DNA from: Gracilimonas mengyeensis | GTDB lineage: Bacteria > Bacteroidota > Rhodothermia > Balneolales > Balneolaceae | Assembly (NCBI RefSeq): GCF_900182705.1 | Contig: NZ_FXTP01000012.1 | Coordinates: 1 to 64,000 of the forward strand | Reading direction: 5' to 3' | DNA length: 64,000 bases | Part shown: positions 42,898 to 53,015 of the stretch, in pieces | Layout: each line of letters begins with the position of its first letter | How positions within the stretch are numbered: the stretch's first letter is position 1 | Notes under the pieces: model-generated | Databases searched by the model: none | Told to the model about the DNA's origin: nothing | Seen by the model: only the letters and a program-made list of their open reading frames with translations | Translations under genes and position numbers: made by a program

Positions 42898-44972
42898 ATC
42901 TTTTCTTCCTTCGCCAGTTCTTCTAAAGGATAAGGCCCGTTAAAGATCGTTTTGATGATGATATCAATATCCATCCACAGCGAATAATTTTGCAGATAGT
43001 ACAGGGCAAAGCTTTCTACTTCCTCTTCTTGCTGAATGCGGTGACGGCTGATTTGTACCAAACCGGTAATCCCCTTCTCTGTCGGACCTTCCCTCTCCTC
43101 TTTGGATTCTGTAATTGGAGCTCCAACCAGGCTCAGCTTGCCTGATAACACATAACCCAGCAATCTCCACCGGTTTTTCCATTTATTTTTGGTGATATCG
43201 CTGTATAAATTAAAGCCGTCTACTTGTACCTGCCTTCTATTTCCAAACAATAGTGATGGCCATATCACAACCAAAACAGCAAGGTATATGGGCAGGGCTA
43301 TTCCGATATCAAATAATCGTTTCAGGCCTCTATTCAGTGGTTTAGAGTATTCAAATTCTACTTCAACCAAAGGGATCGCTTCCAGGTATTCCACATGTGA
43401 TTTCCCAAGAATGAAATCCATTGAATCGGGGATCAGTTTAAACACCACATCCTTTTTCTGAAGACTGGCAATCTCTTTCAACATCTGTTTATAGCTGATG
43501 GAATTCAGGGCAAAGAACACCTGATCGATATTGTAGGCCTTTACCAAATCCTGCAACTGGCTCAAACTTCCCAACCGGCTCTTACCGTTATCTTTACTGC
43601 TTACCCCCACGCTGCCCACCACTTCATAGCTCCAGTCGGGCCGGGAATGGATTTTACTAATGATCTCCGAGGTCTGGTCTCCATCCCCCACAATAAGCAC
43701 GCGCGGACTTCGGATTTTGCCCCGGTTGTATTCTCCGGAACTGCTCCGGTTTACCATAATCAGTTTGTAGGCCACGAAAAATATCACCCCAAAAATAAAA
43801 CCGAGAATAAGCCCCAACCTGGAATAGGCCAGATTACGAACGAAAAAGGTGATAACAACCAACCCGGTATAAGTGATGGTAAGAGCTTTTAAGGTTGTAG
43901 AGATAGAGTCCCGCTTTTGACGAAACATCCCCAACAAGCTGCCTGAAAACAAAAACAATAGCGAGCTCAGAGCGTTGATCCAAAGGTGCTTCATGCCCTC
44001 AGGATTCAGTATCCACTCGCCCAGCAGCCCGTAACGCACCACATACCCCACGGCCACCGACAGGTTTAACACAAGCAGATCGATGAGCACCATCCTGATC
44101 TTTTTGAAATTGGATGAAATAAATGACATCCCCGTTTTCAGCCAGATAGCCAAATAAATGAGCACCCGGAAAAAGGTGCTGTACCGCGAGCTGAAGTGCT
44201 TATCGAAAAATTGGTAGAGCGCCTTGTTGAAAATACGGATGTAGCGAAGGTCTCCTTTCTTCGTGCTCTCACCCTTGTAATGGATGATGGAAGTGTCAGG
44301 CACATAATCGATGTGATAGTCCGTTTCCTGCACGCGATAGCAAAGGTCGATATCCTCGCCGTACATGAAGAAGCGCTCGTCGAAACCATCCAGTTTTTGC
44401 AGTAATTCAGTTCGCCAAAACATAAAAGAACCGGATAGTACGGGTACTTCTGAGGCTTCATCCTCGTGCAACCAACTTAGGTAATACCGGCCGAACAGCT
44501 TACTTTTTGGAAACAGAGCGTTCAGCCCAAACACTTTGGTGCAGGCCGTCCAGATATTGGGCACAGAGCGCCGGGACTCGGGGGCAAAGGTGCCATCGGG
44601 ATTTAGGATTTTACACCCCGCAGCCCCGCAATCAGGATTTTGCTGCATATGCTCAATCAGCACTTCCAGGGTATCCTCACTCACCAGGGTATCCGGGTTG
44701 ATGATAAGTGTGTACTCACCCTGTGCTTGACGAATGGCCTGGTTGTTGGCTTTAGCAAAGCCCACATTCTCCTGGTTGGCGATGTAGTTTACGTCCGGAT
44801 ATCGCTTTTTGAGGTAAGGGATGGAGTCATCACCGGAAGCATTATCTACCACAAATATCTCAAGCTCCAGCTGATGCCGGGCTTTGTCAAGCGAGTTAAG
44901 GAGGTTGGCTATGTATTCCTTAACCTTATAGTTAACAATAACTACGGAAATATGGGGCTTCGCGTTTTGCAC
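42885..44972 (-). CDS. GT2 glycosyltransferase fused to a phosphoglycosyltransferase-like membrane domain
   Basis: 695 residues. About 1-255 is a GT-A family 2 transferase (VVIVNYKVKEYIANLL, metal site INPDTLVSED, acceptor region MYGEDIDLCYR), of the rhamnosyltransferase-like kind. About 290-410 holds four membrane helices. About 420-530 is a Rossmann-like domain (VLIVGDGDQTSEII), and about 548-680 resembles the sugar-transferase domain of polyprenyl-phosphate sugar transferases (RGLKRLFDIGIAL, LSGKLSLVGAPI, ITGLVQISRH). The stretch that normally carries the KFRSM and SLDELPQ motifs is shortened and reads DITKNKWKNRWRLLGYV, so the catalytic Asp-Glu pair is missing. The last codons overlap repeat DNA. 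A role in surface glycan assembly is likely. Confidence 0.85.
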   Translation of the reverse strand: MQNAKPHISVVIVNYKVKEYIANLLNSLDKARHQLELEIFVVDNASGDDSIPYLKKRYPDVNYIANQENVGFAKANNQAIRQAQGEYTLIINPDTLVSEDTLEVLIEHMQQNPDCGAAGCKILNPDGTFAPESRRSVPNIWTACTKVFGLNALFPKSKLFGRYYLSWLHEDEASEVPVLSGSFMFWRTELLQKLDGFDERFFMYGEDIDLCYRVQETDYHIDYVPDTSIIHYKGESTKKGDLRYIRIFNKALYQFFDKHFSSRYSTFFRVLIYLAIWLKTGMSFISSNFKKIRMVLIDLLVLNLSVAVGYVVRYGLLGEWILNPEGMKHLWINALSSLLFLFSGSLLGMFRQKRDSISTTLKALTITYTGLVVITFFVRNLAYSRLGLILGFIFGVIFFVAYKLIMVNRSSSGEYNRGKIRSPRVLIVGDGDQTSEIISKIHSRPDWSYEVVGSVGVSSKDNGKSRLGSLSQLQDLVKAYNIDQVFFALNSISYKQMLKEIASLQKKDVVFKLIPDSMDFILGKSHVEYLEAIPLVEVEFEYSKPLNRGLKRLFDIGIALPIYLAVLVVIWPSLLFGNRRQVQVDGFNLYSDITKNKWKNRWRLLGYVLSGKLSLVGAPITESKEEREGPTEKGITGLVQISRHRIQQEEEVESFALYYLQNYSLWMDIDIIIKTIFNGPYPLEELAKEEKIIQD

Positions 44973-45033
44973 GCTCTAAAATCCTAAGGTTTTGGGGTGA
45001 TAGTCAACCGGTCTTTTGGCTGGCACTTTTGGC

Positions 45034-47355
45034 TCATCGGATGATCACCACTTTACCCAAGCCCCGTTCGCCACCACTACTTTCATAGGCCACCACATAA
45101 TACACGCCGCTTCCCAGCTGATTTCCGTTGTAATCGTGGCCGTCCCAGCTTATGCGCCCTCCGGTAGCTTCGAGCTCATTCACTACTACGCCATCCACAC
45201 CTAAAATCTTCACCTGGGTGGATCCGGATAAGCCCTCAATCACTATTTGATTGTGACGGCTGTACTGGAAAGGATTGGGGAACACCTTCAGGTTATCCAT
45301 GCTTTTTACGGGTTTGAGGGGAACATCCTGCAAGCTAACTAGTCCCTGGTCTGTAGCAACAAACACCTGCCCTGTTTCACTGTTTATGGAAATGGACTCG
45401 ATGGTATTGGAAATCAAGTCACTGTTCTCGGTCGTGTAGCGAGCTTCAATGCGGCTTCCTTCGGCGTTTAACAGCCATAAACCCTGGCTTTGGCTACCTA
45501 TCCATTTCTGGTTGGCATCATTGACCGCAATGGCTGTTACATTCACATCCCGCAATAAATAGCGAGAGCTGGCCAGAGTGTCTTCATTGATTAACCATTG
45601 AGCCTCCCTTTGACTTGGACTACGCTCAATAAACTTTTCAGGAAAAACAAATTTTGCAATGCCCCGGCCGGTCCCAATCCAAATGTCACCACCTCTATCT
45701 TCAACAATAACATTTACTTTTTCATCCGGGAGCCTCCCATTGTTGGATGCAGAAGTTAGCTTTACGGATTGATCATCTTGTGCGGTTTCAGGATCGCCGG
45801 TATCCACCACCAGCAATCCCAAGCCTGCGTTGCCCTCACTTCTTAATGAAATCCATTTCTGATCATAGGAATCAACCAGCATATTAAAATAATGATCGCC
45901 TCCGGTATGACTTCTAAACGGGATCCATTCATCACTTCCCTCCAACTTCACATTTAGCGGAAATTCAGACCAGAAACTGGTGGCCCAAACGTTACCATCA
46001 GAGTCAATATCAATACCGGGAACTACTATATAATCAGGATCAATACCTATTCCCGATAGTGCAGAGTTATTTTCGTTATACACCGTTATATCATTAGTGG
46101 ATTTCTGATGCTCCACGATGCCACCGCCCCAGGTACCAATGTAGTAGGCCGAATCGGATTGCCCCACTGCAAAAGCATTGCTTACCTGGTTATCCCTCAA
46201 TACCTCATTGGTGTTACGGTTAAAATTATGCCAAACATCATCCTCAAAAATATAATAACCGCGGACCGGGTTAAGCGGATCAGTTTGCGGGAAGGCACTT
46301 GAAGAGGTGGCCAGCAAGGTCTGTCCATCTACCAACATGTTGTTAAAGAAATTCAGGTAAGGACCCGTTGGTTGAAACTTTTGCGGGGTTGCATCCCTGC
46401 TTTCAAGTTTTGAGAACCCCTCATTGGTAGTACCCAGGTAAATGGTTTCACCCTGGAAAAATATCCCGTTAATAGTACTTCCCAACTGAAGCCTGATAGT
46501 CTCTTGCCCGCCTGTATCCTGCGCCAGTACAATGGTATTCCCATCGGATATTGCCAGTTGCGAACCGTCAGAGTTTCTGCCCAACACTTCAATATTTTCA
46601 CTATTCAGTATGTCACTAAGTGCCCATTCCGAATCCTGCAGGGTAAACACACTGTCGCTGGATAACGCAAAAACCCCTTGATTTACTTTCACAATTTGTT
46701 CCACCAAGCTGGCCCGAAGTCCATCATCGGTACTGTAACTTTGCCAGCTATCATTCTCTACCAAATTATCGCTTAGCGCCCCGATGGCAACGCCCTGTTC
46801 CGTGGCTGCGTAGATGGTATCCTGGACGATATCAAAATCTAAAACGGCCGTTCCTGCATTAAAATCACCTAAACGAAGAAAACTGTTCTCTACAAAAAGC
46901 TCGTCCATATCATACACCACAATGCCGAAACTGGTAGCCACATACAGGCTCCCTTCATAGATGATGAACTTATTTACCGAGCGGGAGGTAAACCGGGAAA
47001 CGCGGTTAATATCACGCACCCTTTCGATATTGGGGACGTCGTTAGGTTCAATCACGTCAATCATGCCATCAATATATCCGGCAAATAACCGGTTGCCGGC
47101 TTCATCATATATAAGGGCTCTTGGATTAGAGCGGTAGAGCCCGTCCATGGTAGAAATCTGGGCACGGATTTCTTCATCCTCCACCATATAAATCCCTCCC
47201 AGGGTCGCCCCATAAACCACACCCCCTGCAAAAGCCATGTCCGTTATAGTTGAATGGGAAGGATAGACCTTCCACTCCCCGAGTTCCTGAGCCTGCAAAC
47301 CGGCGGTTCCAACAACCAAACCCATCAACAAGCATAATAATTTGTTCCGCATCAT
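45034..47355 (-). CDS. porZ: PorZ-like type IX secretion component (beta-propeller protein with sorting domain)
   Basis: 773 residues from the ATG at 47355, chosen because it gives a signal peptide (MMRNKLLCLLMGLVVGTAGLQAQ); the frame is open to 47445. The mature start GEWKVYPSHSTITDMAFAGG is the hallmark opening of PorZ. It is followed by two seven-bladed-type propellers of Reg_prop-like repeats (GTGRGIAKFVFP, WIGSQSQGLWLL) and a C-terminal sorting domain (about 690-773, NLKVFPNPFQYSRHNQIVIE ... GKVVIIR). In Porphyromonas PorZ sits on the cell surface and helps attach secreted cargo to anionic lipopolysaccharide. Together with the sorting-domain protein at 22670 it shows that the organism has type IX secretion. 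Monocistronic. Confidence 0.87.
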   Translation of the reverse strand: MMRNKLLCLLMGLVVGTAGLQAQELGEWKVYPSHSTITDMAFAGGVVYGATLGGIYMVEDEEIRAQISTMDGLYRSNPRALIYDEAGNRLFAGYIDGMIDVIEPNDVPNIERVRDINRVSRFTSRSVNKFIIYEGSLYVATSFGIVVYDMDELFVENSFLRLGDFNAGTAVLDFDIVQDTIYAATEQGVAIGALSDNLVENDSWQSYSTDDGLRASLVEQIVKVNQGVFALSSDSVFTLQDSEWALSDILNSENIEVLGRNSDGSQLAISDGNTIVLAQDTGGQETIRLQLGSTINGIFFQGETIYLGTTNEGFSKLESRDATPQKFQPTGPYLNFFNNMLVDGQTLLATSSSAFPQTDPLNPVRGYYIFEDDVWHNFNRNTNEVLRDNQVSNAFAVGQSDSAYYIGTWGGGIVEHQKSTNDITVYNENNSALSGIGIDPDYIVVPGIDIDSDGNVWATSFWSEFPLNVKLEGSDEWIPFRSHTGGDHYFNMLVDSYDQKWISLRSEGNAGLGLLVVDTGDPETAQDDQSVKLTSASNNGRLPDEKVNVIVEDRGGDIWIGTGRGIAKFVFPEKFIERSPSQREAQWLINEDTLASSRYLLRDVNVTAIAVNDANQKWIGSQSQGLWLLNAEGSRIEARYTTENSDLISNTIESISINSETGQVFVATDQGLVSLQDVPLKPVKSMDNLKVFPNPFQYSRHNQIVIEGLSGSTQVKILGVDGVVVNELEATGGRISWDGHDYNGNQLGSGVYYVVAYESSGGERGLGKVVIIR

Positions 47356-47488
47356 GAATGATTTATTTAAATGATCAAGCAATAATAAAATCTCTATTCT
47401 ACCATACAACCAATATAACCGATGTTTATTTGGCAAATAAAACAAAAGGTAATCATTATCCTTTTCAAATTTGATGTTTGATTGGAAT

Positions 47489-47520
47489 TTTGACGTAAGA
47501 ATACCCCATTAATAATTTTG
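47489..47520 (+). promoter_or_regulatory. Possible Bacteroidota-type promoter before gatC
   Basis: TTTG (47489-47492) and TAATTTTG (47513-47520) fit the Bacteroidota sigma-A consensus TTTG-N19/20-TAnnTTTG with a 20-base spacer. It lies about 130 bp before gatC in the gap to the divergent porZ gene. This is a pattern match only, and AT-rich gaps give chance matches. Confidence 0.3.
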
Positions 47521-47651
47521 GGTTGATTACCTTCAAACAGTTAGAAAATCATTCATTCTGTAAAAACCATCTTCTTATCTTACATCTTTCTTTTAAATAG
47601 GGGGTAATGTTTCTTAAATTCGGCATTCTAAACCCAAAACGTATTTAATTT

Positions 47652-47939
47652 ATGTCTGTAACTGAAAAAGATGTACGATACATGGCCGGACTGGCCCGGC
47701 TTCAGCTTTCCGAAGAAGAGGTTAAAACCTTTAAAGAGGATATGAATGATATTCTCGGTTACATGGACCTGCTTGAAGAAGTAGATACCGAGAACGTTGA
47801 GCCGCTGGAGCACGTCATTGAGTTGGAAAGCCGGCTGCGCAAAGACGAAGCCAAAGAGCCCCTCGCGCACGAAGACGCCCTCAAAAATGCACCCGATGCC
47901 GACAGTGACTATTTCCGTGTTCCAAAAGTGATTGAATAA
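47652..47939 (+). CDS. gatC: Asp-tRNA(Asn)/Glu-tRNA(Gln) amidotransferase subunit C
   Basis: 95 residues, the usual length. VRYMAGLARLQLSEEEVKTF and ILGYMDLLEEVDTENVEPLE are the conserved helical stretches, and the end DSDYFRVPKVIE matches the family tail. GatC stabilises the GatA-GatB complex that makes Gln-tRNA (and Asn-tRNA where needed) by amidation. gatA and gatB are not in this window. It is the first gene of a long same-strand run and is 15 bp from the next gene. Confidence 0.95.
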   Translation: MSVTEKDVRYMAGLARLQLSEEEVKTFKEDMNDILGYMDLLEEVDTENVEPLEHVIELESRLRKDEAKEPLAHEDALKNAPDADSDYFRVPKVIE

Positions 47940-47954
47940 CCCTCATTTTGTTTT

Positions 47955-50426
47955 ATGGCCAACCCTGACGCAGCCTCATCCACTGATTTCTTTTCCAAAC
48001 TTTCAGAAACCAAGCAGCACATTATTGCGCTGCTCATCTTATTTCTGATTCCTTTTTTTCTGTTTACCGCCACCACTATTGGCGGAAAGGAATTTCAACG
48101 CCATGATACTACCCAATGGCGTGCCGGGGCTGAGTCAGTCATTGACTACCGCGAGACCTACGATAAAGAACCCCTGTGGGTAAATAACATGTTTGGCGGC
48201 ATGCCTGCATTTGTGGTATCTGCCCAAAAACAAGTTCCCCATCTCGACGATATAAAATCATGGTTCAGTGGCATCTATCCGGCTTTTCAATACTGGGTGT
48301 TATTTTCGGGGATGTACTTTTTGCTGGTAATTATGGGCTTCCGGCCATTGGTTTCCGCCTTTGGCAGTTTGATGATGGGGCTCACCACCTATTTGCCCAT
48401 TATCATCGCAGCGGGGCATAACACCAAATTTATTACGCTAACGTACATTCCATGGGTTATTGCCGGCTACTGGCTGCTAACCCGACGGGATAAGAAACTA
48501 CCTGGTCTGTTGTTATTTGCGGTAGCCATGACCTTGAACCTCCGCGCGGGTCATCCACAAATAACCTATTATTTTTTCTATCTGCTTGGTTTTCTGTGGA
48601 TTTTCGATACCTGGCAGGCAATCAAAAAGCAAGAACTCAAAGACTGGGGCATTGTCACCGGTTTACTGGCTTTGGGTGCCATACTTGGTTTAATGGGACA
48701 TGCCGAGCGTTTCCTCGCCTTACAGGAATATGCCCAATACAGCCTTCGTGGCGGATCTGCTCTGGATGATTCTTCCGGCCTGACTTCGAGTTATGCATTT
48801 GCCTGGTCGCAAGGCATCAAAGAAACATGGACCCTGTTAGTGCCCAATTACTTTGGCGGAGCTTCCCCGGAATATTGGGGACCAAAATCCTTTACCTCCG
48901 GCCCGCATTACCTTGGGGCACTCAGTCTGCCTTTTATATTGCTTGCACTCTTTCGTGAACGCAGTAAAGTAATGTATGTGTTTTTTGTGGTCGGCACGCT
49001 TGGGATGATGTTTTCCTGGGGACAGCATTTCCCGATTTTAAATGAATTTGCTTTCGACTACATCCCCTACTTTGATAAATTCCGTGCGCCGGAGACCTGG
49101 CTTACGCTCACAGTATTTTGCTATACCGTAGTAAGTGTGTATGGACTTAGCTGGTTTGTTGATTTTGTCCGGGAAAAGAAATCTACCCTTAAGAAATTGT
49201 ATGTACCACTGGGCATCAGTGCTGCAGTACTGGTCTTGTTGTTTGTACAACTTAACTCATCTGATTACACTCGTCCCAACGAGGTACAACAGATTGCCAA
49301 CCAGATTGCCCAACAAAACCAGGTGAATCCCAATAATCCTCAGGTACAACAACGTGCTCAACAATATGTAAACAGCCGTATGGTGCCCGAGCGGGAAGAT
49401 AAAGCCAAAGCCGACCTGCTGCGCTTTGCTATCATTCTGGCATTAGGCACCGGTTTGATTTACTTGGCCTTCGCACGTAAAATCCCTCTTTCGCTGGCTT
49501 TGTTTGGTTTTATTTTGATTACCGGCTACGACCTTTTAAGCGTGGATAAACGATACATACCTGAAAATGTAATTGTAGCTGGGAACGTAAGTCCCGAAAA
49601 AACCCTGGAATCACAACGGCGTGAAATAGACACGTACATTCAAGATAATATTTCTGAAAATACCGAATACCCTTACCGCGTCTTTCCGCTGCTTGATAAT
49701 CCTTACAGTAACGCTACTCCCTCTTATTTCTATCCGCAAATTGGTGGGTATACCGGAGCCAAACTAAGTATCGTTCAGGATGTAATGTATAACGGTGGGC
49801 CGCTGGATGTGCAAAGCCAGAATTTCAATCCCCGGCTGCTGGACTTGTTAAATGTGAAGTATGTCACCTACTCGCAAGGACTCCCGCTGCCCGGCTTCCG
49901 TCCTGTGTTTAACGGCAATCAAGGTGTGGTGTACGAAAACCAAAATGTTCTGCCCAAAGCGTTCTTTGTGGATTCAGTGATTACTACCACCGATCCGCGT
50001 GAGGCTTTCAATTACCTGAAACCCAATCGACTGAATTTTGCCCAAACTGCCGTAGTTGAAACATCAGAAGATCTTGCTTCTGCCACAGATACAACTTCAT
50101 CTGTCACGGTAACCAATTATACTGGCCCTGAGATGACATTGGAAGTGAGCCGCAGCCAGCCCGGCTTCCTGGTGCTAAGTGAAATTTATTACCCTGCTGG
50201 CTGGATAGCTGAACTGAACGGGGAAGAGATTCAGATCTACAAAACCAATTACCTGCTACGCGGACTTGAAATCCCTGCCGGCGACTATACTTTAGAACTC
50301 CGGTTTGAACCACAGAGTTGGAGCACCGGTGTTACCTTGGCCTGGATTTCATTAGCAATACAAATTTTACTGGCCGGAGCCCTGGTTTTTATGGGCTTCA
50401 AAAACCGCCAAGACGGTGGCTCGTAA
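47955..50426 (+). CDS. YfhO family membrane protein (GT-C fold-like)
   Basis: 823 residues with about twelve or thirteen membrane helices and a large periplasmic C-terminal domain (about 560-790). NNMFGGMPAFVVSA near the start is the conserved YfhO motif, and PAGWIAELNGEEIQIYKTNY near the end is its conserved C-terminal segment. In Gram-positive bacteria YfhO takes part in adding sugars to cell-envelope polymers; here a comparable transferase role with a polyprenyl-phosphate-sugar donor is inferred. Its end overlaps the next gene by 11 bp, which ties it to the glycan operon. Confidence 0.87.
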   Translation: MANPDAASSTDFFSKLSETKQHIIALLILFLIPFFLFTATTIGGKEFQRHDTTQWRAGAESVIDYRETYDKEPLWVNNMFGGMPAFVVSAQKQVPHLDDIKSWFSGIYPAFQYWVLFSGMYFLLVIMGFRPLVSAFGSLMMGLTTYLPIIIAAGHNTKFITLTYIPWVIAGYWLLTRRDKKLPGLLLFAVAMTLNLRAGHPQITYYFFYLLGFLWIFDTWQAIKKQELKDWGIVTGLLALGAILGLMGHAERFLALQEYAQYSLRGGSALDDSSGLTSSYAFAWSQGIKETWTLLVPNYFGGASPEYWGPKSFTSGPHYLGALSLPFILLALFRERSKVMYVFFVVGTLGMMFSWGQHFPILNEFAFDYIPYFDKFRAPETWLTLTVFCYTVVSVYGLSWFVDFVREKKSTLKKLYVPLGISAAVLVLLFVQLNSSDYTRPNEVQQIANQIAQQNQVNPNNPQVQQRAQQYVNSRMVPEREDKAKADLLRFAIILALGTGLIYLAFARKIPLSLALFGFILITGYDLLSVDKRYIPENVIVAGNVSPEKTLESQRREIDTYIQDNISENTEYPYRVFPLLDNPYSNATPSYFYPQIGGYTGAKLSIVQDVMYNGGPLDVQSQNFNPRLLDLLNVKYVTYSQGLPLPGFRPVFNGNQGVVYENQNVLPKAFFVDSVITTTDPREAFNYLKPNRLNFAQTAVVETSEDLASATDTTSSVTVTNYTGPEMTLEVSRSQPGFLVLSEIYYPAGWIAELNGEEIQIYKTNYLLRGLEIPAGDYTLELRFEPQSWSTGVTLAWISLAIQILLAGALVFMGFKNRQDGGS

Positions 50427-51714
50427 AGTCCTGCTGATTGCTTACTACTGGCCTCCCAGCGGGGGAGCAGGGGTACAGCGGTGGGTCAAGTTTTGCAAGT
50501 ACCTGCCAGAGTTTGGCATTGAGCCTGTGGTGCTTACGGTAGCCAACGGTACTTATCCCATGCTGGATGAATCTTTGGCTGATGAGCTCCCTGCAGACCT
50601 CGAAGTACATCAAGCCAAAAGCATTGAGCCCTACACCATTTTTGGCAAATTGACCGGAAAAACTGACAAGCAGGTATCTACTCCATCCACTGCCTTTTCT
50701 ACCGATGGAGGATGGATGCAGAAACTGGGGGTTTGGGTGCGCTCGAACTTTTTTATCCCAGATGCCCGTATCGGTTGGATCCCCGGGGCATTTTCCAAAG
50801 CGAAAGATATTATCACCAACCAAAAAATTGATACAGTAATTACCACCGGCCCGCCCAATTCTACCCACGTGATTGGGAAAAAACTCAAAAACTGGCGTCC
50901 GGGTGTTCAGTGGATTATGGATATGCGTGATCCCTGGTCCCAAATTTTCTATAATGAAACGCTGCCCCGTACTTCCCTGGCTCAGCACATTGACGAAAAC
51001 ATGGAGCTGAAAGCCCTAAAAACTGCCGATGATGTGATCGTTGTTTCAAATAGCATGGCAGAGTTGGAAAAGAACATTTACAAGCGGTATTACCATGTAA
51101 TTTCCAATGGTTTCGATCATGAGGATTTCCCTGAATCACACAAGAAAAACACAAAGGAAAGCAATACGTTTACGATCCGGTATGTGGGAAGCATGACGGA
51201 ACCGGCCATTCCCCATCAGTTTTTTAAGGCACTCGCATCCCTCAACAATCAGCAAAAAGCCATGCTGAATATTGAATTCTTTGGCTCTTATAATTCTAAA
51301 GTCCATAAGGCCATTGCAGATAACGAGCTTGAAGCACTGATTTCTTTCAAAGGATACGTCCCTCATCAGGAGGCTACTGAAGCCATGCAATCAGCTAATT
51401 TGCTATTGCTTGTGATTCCCGATACCAAAGACAACGAGTTGATTTTAACCGGCAAGCTGTTTGATTATCTTGCAGCTCAGACGCCTATTTTATTCATTGG
51501 TCCCAAGCAAGGGGATGCAGCCCATATTATTCGCAACTATAAACTGGGACGCTGTTTTGATTATGCAGAGTTTGAAGCGATGGGTGATTTTCTGGAAGGT
51601 GCATTGCATGGCAACGACATCCCCTATAAAAAGTGGAAAGGAGATTTTAAATCACACCCTTATTCCAGATATCAGCTGACCAGCCGACTCGCCCAGATTT
51701 TAGATCAGCCCTGA
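50416..51714 (+). CDS. GT4-type glycosyltransferase
   Basis: 432 residues with a GTG start at 50416, 11 bp inside the end of the YfhO gene. The GT-B fold is shown by the N-terminal AYYWPPSGGAGVQRWVKFCK (glycine-rich acceptor loop) and the C-terminal TIRYVGSMTEP, SFKGYVPHQEATEAMQSANL and GKLFDYLAAQTPILFIGPKQ, where the donor-binding Glu-x7-Glu is replaced by a Lys-Leu-type end as in several GT4 subgroups. It transfers a sugar from a nucleotide donor in the cytoplasm during surface-glycan assembly. Confidence 0.88.
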   Translation: MARKVLLIAYYWPPSGGAGVQRWVKFCKYLPEFGIEPVVLTVANGTYPMLDESLADELPADLEVHQAKSIEPYTIFGKLTGKTDKQVSTPSTAFSTDGGWMQKLGVWVRSNFFIPDARIGWIPGAFSKAKDIITNQKIDTVITTGPPNSTHVIGKKLKNWRPGVQWIMDMRDPWSQIFYNETLPRTSLAQHIDENMELKALKTADDVIVVSNSMAELEKNIYKRYYHVISNGFDHEDFPESHKKNTKESNTFTIRYVGSMTEPAIPHQFFKALASLNNQQKAMLNIEFFGSYNSKVHKAIADNELEALISFKGYVPHQEATEAMQSANLLLLVIPDTKDNELILTGKLFDYLAAQTPILFIGPKQGDAAHIIRNYKLGRCFDYAEFEAMGDFLEGALHGNDIPYKKWKGDFKSHPYSRYQLTSRLAQILDQP

Positions 51715-51719
51715 ACAAC

Positions 51720-53015
51720 GTGAGTTACTATTTTGAATACATATTGGAAACTTTTGACCGCCTTTATGAAAGGCCGGAAGGCATACGTATTGGCTACTCA
51801 AAACAGGCTGATATTCAACTGGTACAGCATTCTGAAGCTTTTTTCCAATCTAAAAAAGCTCAACCCGAAACACTCATTTGGAAAGTATGGGAAGGCACTA
51901 GGATTCCTTTTCTATTTGCTGACGATGACTCCGAACCCATTATTTCTTCAACAGAGGGAGGCCTTCGTATAAATTACGACCTTATTGGCAACGCCTTCTT
52001 TTTTCTGAGCGGGTGGCAAGAATTTTACTCGGATGAGCGCGACTCACACGGTCGATATCCTTATTCTGAAAGCCTGCAACATCACCATAATTTTACTTCC
52101 CTGCCCGTTGTTAATTACTATTTTGACATCTTGAAAACAGCCCTTGAAGAGCTGCATGGAGCTGAGCTTCCTCGCAAGCTTTGGCCTAATAGTCCCTTGG
52201 CTGTTTTTCTTTCGCATGATATCGACAAAATTAAAAGTGGCTGGTTGGAAGAGGCTTTTACCGCCCTGAAACAAGGAAGAATACTGCCAGGGCTGAAGTA
52301 TGCGGCAACCAAAGTATCCGGGAAAGACCCATGGGATAATGTGCTTGAGATATTGCAATTGGAGAAAGAGCTTGGTGTTTCCAGTACCTGGTTTTTCATC
52401 CCCGAGCAAGGTAATGGTAATGCCGATTATCCTTTACGCCAAATTGAACCTTTTGCAGAACCCATTCTTAATCAAAAAGGAGAACTTGCCCTGCATGGAA
52501 GTTTATATAGTGCTGCAAGTGGTAAAAAACTCCTGCAGGAAAAGGAGATGTTTCCACGAAGCATTACCGGCAACCGGTTTCATTATCTTAAGTTTGAGCC
52601 AAAGAAATTTACGGAAGTCCTGGAAAAATCTAAGCTTGATTATGACTCCTCCCTGGGATTCGCCGAACACGTTGGATTTCGTAATGGATTTTGTTTTCCC
52701 TTTCAGCCCTATCATATTTCTCAAAAAAAACCGGCAGACTTTTTTGAATTTCCACTTATGGTCATGGATGCTACGCTGCGCCAAAAAAATTACATGGGAG
52801 ATCATCCCGAAAGGATGAAGGAAGTGAACAAAGTTATTAAGGAGGTGAAAAAGTTTAGCGGTATGCTGAGTATTCTCTGGCATAATAACTATTTCTCTGA
52901 GTGTAAATATGCCGGCTGGGGAGAAATGTATATTAACCTGGTTAAAAGCCTTCAAAAAGAAGGTGTTCAGTTTTTCACGGGACAACAAATGATGGAGTTA
53001 CTTAATGAGTCCTAA
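51720..53015 (+). CDS. Polysaccharide deacetylase-like protein (divergent NodB fold)
   Basis: 431 residues with a GTG start at 51720, 5 bp after the previous stop. VFLSHDIDKIKSG (His166, Asp167, Asp169) fits the first metal/catalytic motif of NodB-type deacetylases, and ELALHGSLYSAASGKKLLQE (His in LHG) fits the second. The N-terminal 150 residues form a separate domain seen ahead of many such proteins in surface-polysaccharide clusters. It would remove acetyl groups from a sugar or act as a related carbohydrate hydrolase. There is no signal peptide, so it should act in the cytoplasm on lipid-linked intermediates. It overlaps the next gene by 11 bp. Confidence 0.75.
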   Translation: MSYYFEYILETFDRLYERPEGIRIGYSKQADIQLVQHSEAFFQSKKAQPETLIWKVWEGTRIPFLFADDDSEPIISSTEGGLRINYDLIGNAFFFLSGWQEFYSDERDSHGRYPYSESLQHHHNFTSLPVVNYYFDILKTALEELHGAELPRKLWPNSPLAVFLSHDIDKIKSGWLEEAFTALKQGRILPGLKYAATKVSGKDPWDNVLEILQLEKELGVSSTWFFIPEQGNGNADYPLRQIEPFAEPILNQKGELALHGSLYSAASGKKLLQEKEMFPRSITGNRFHYLKFEPKKFTEVLEKSKLDYDSSLGFAEHVGFRNGFCFPFQPYHISQKKPADFFEFPLMVMDATLRQKNYMGDHPERMKEVNKVIKEVKKFSGMLSILWHNNYFSECKYAGWGEMYINLVKSLQKEGVQFFTGQQMMELLNES

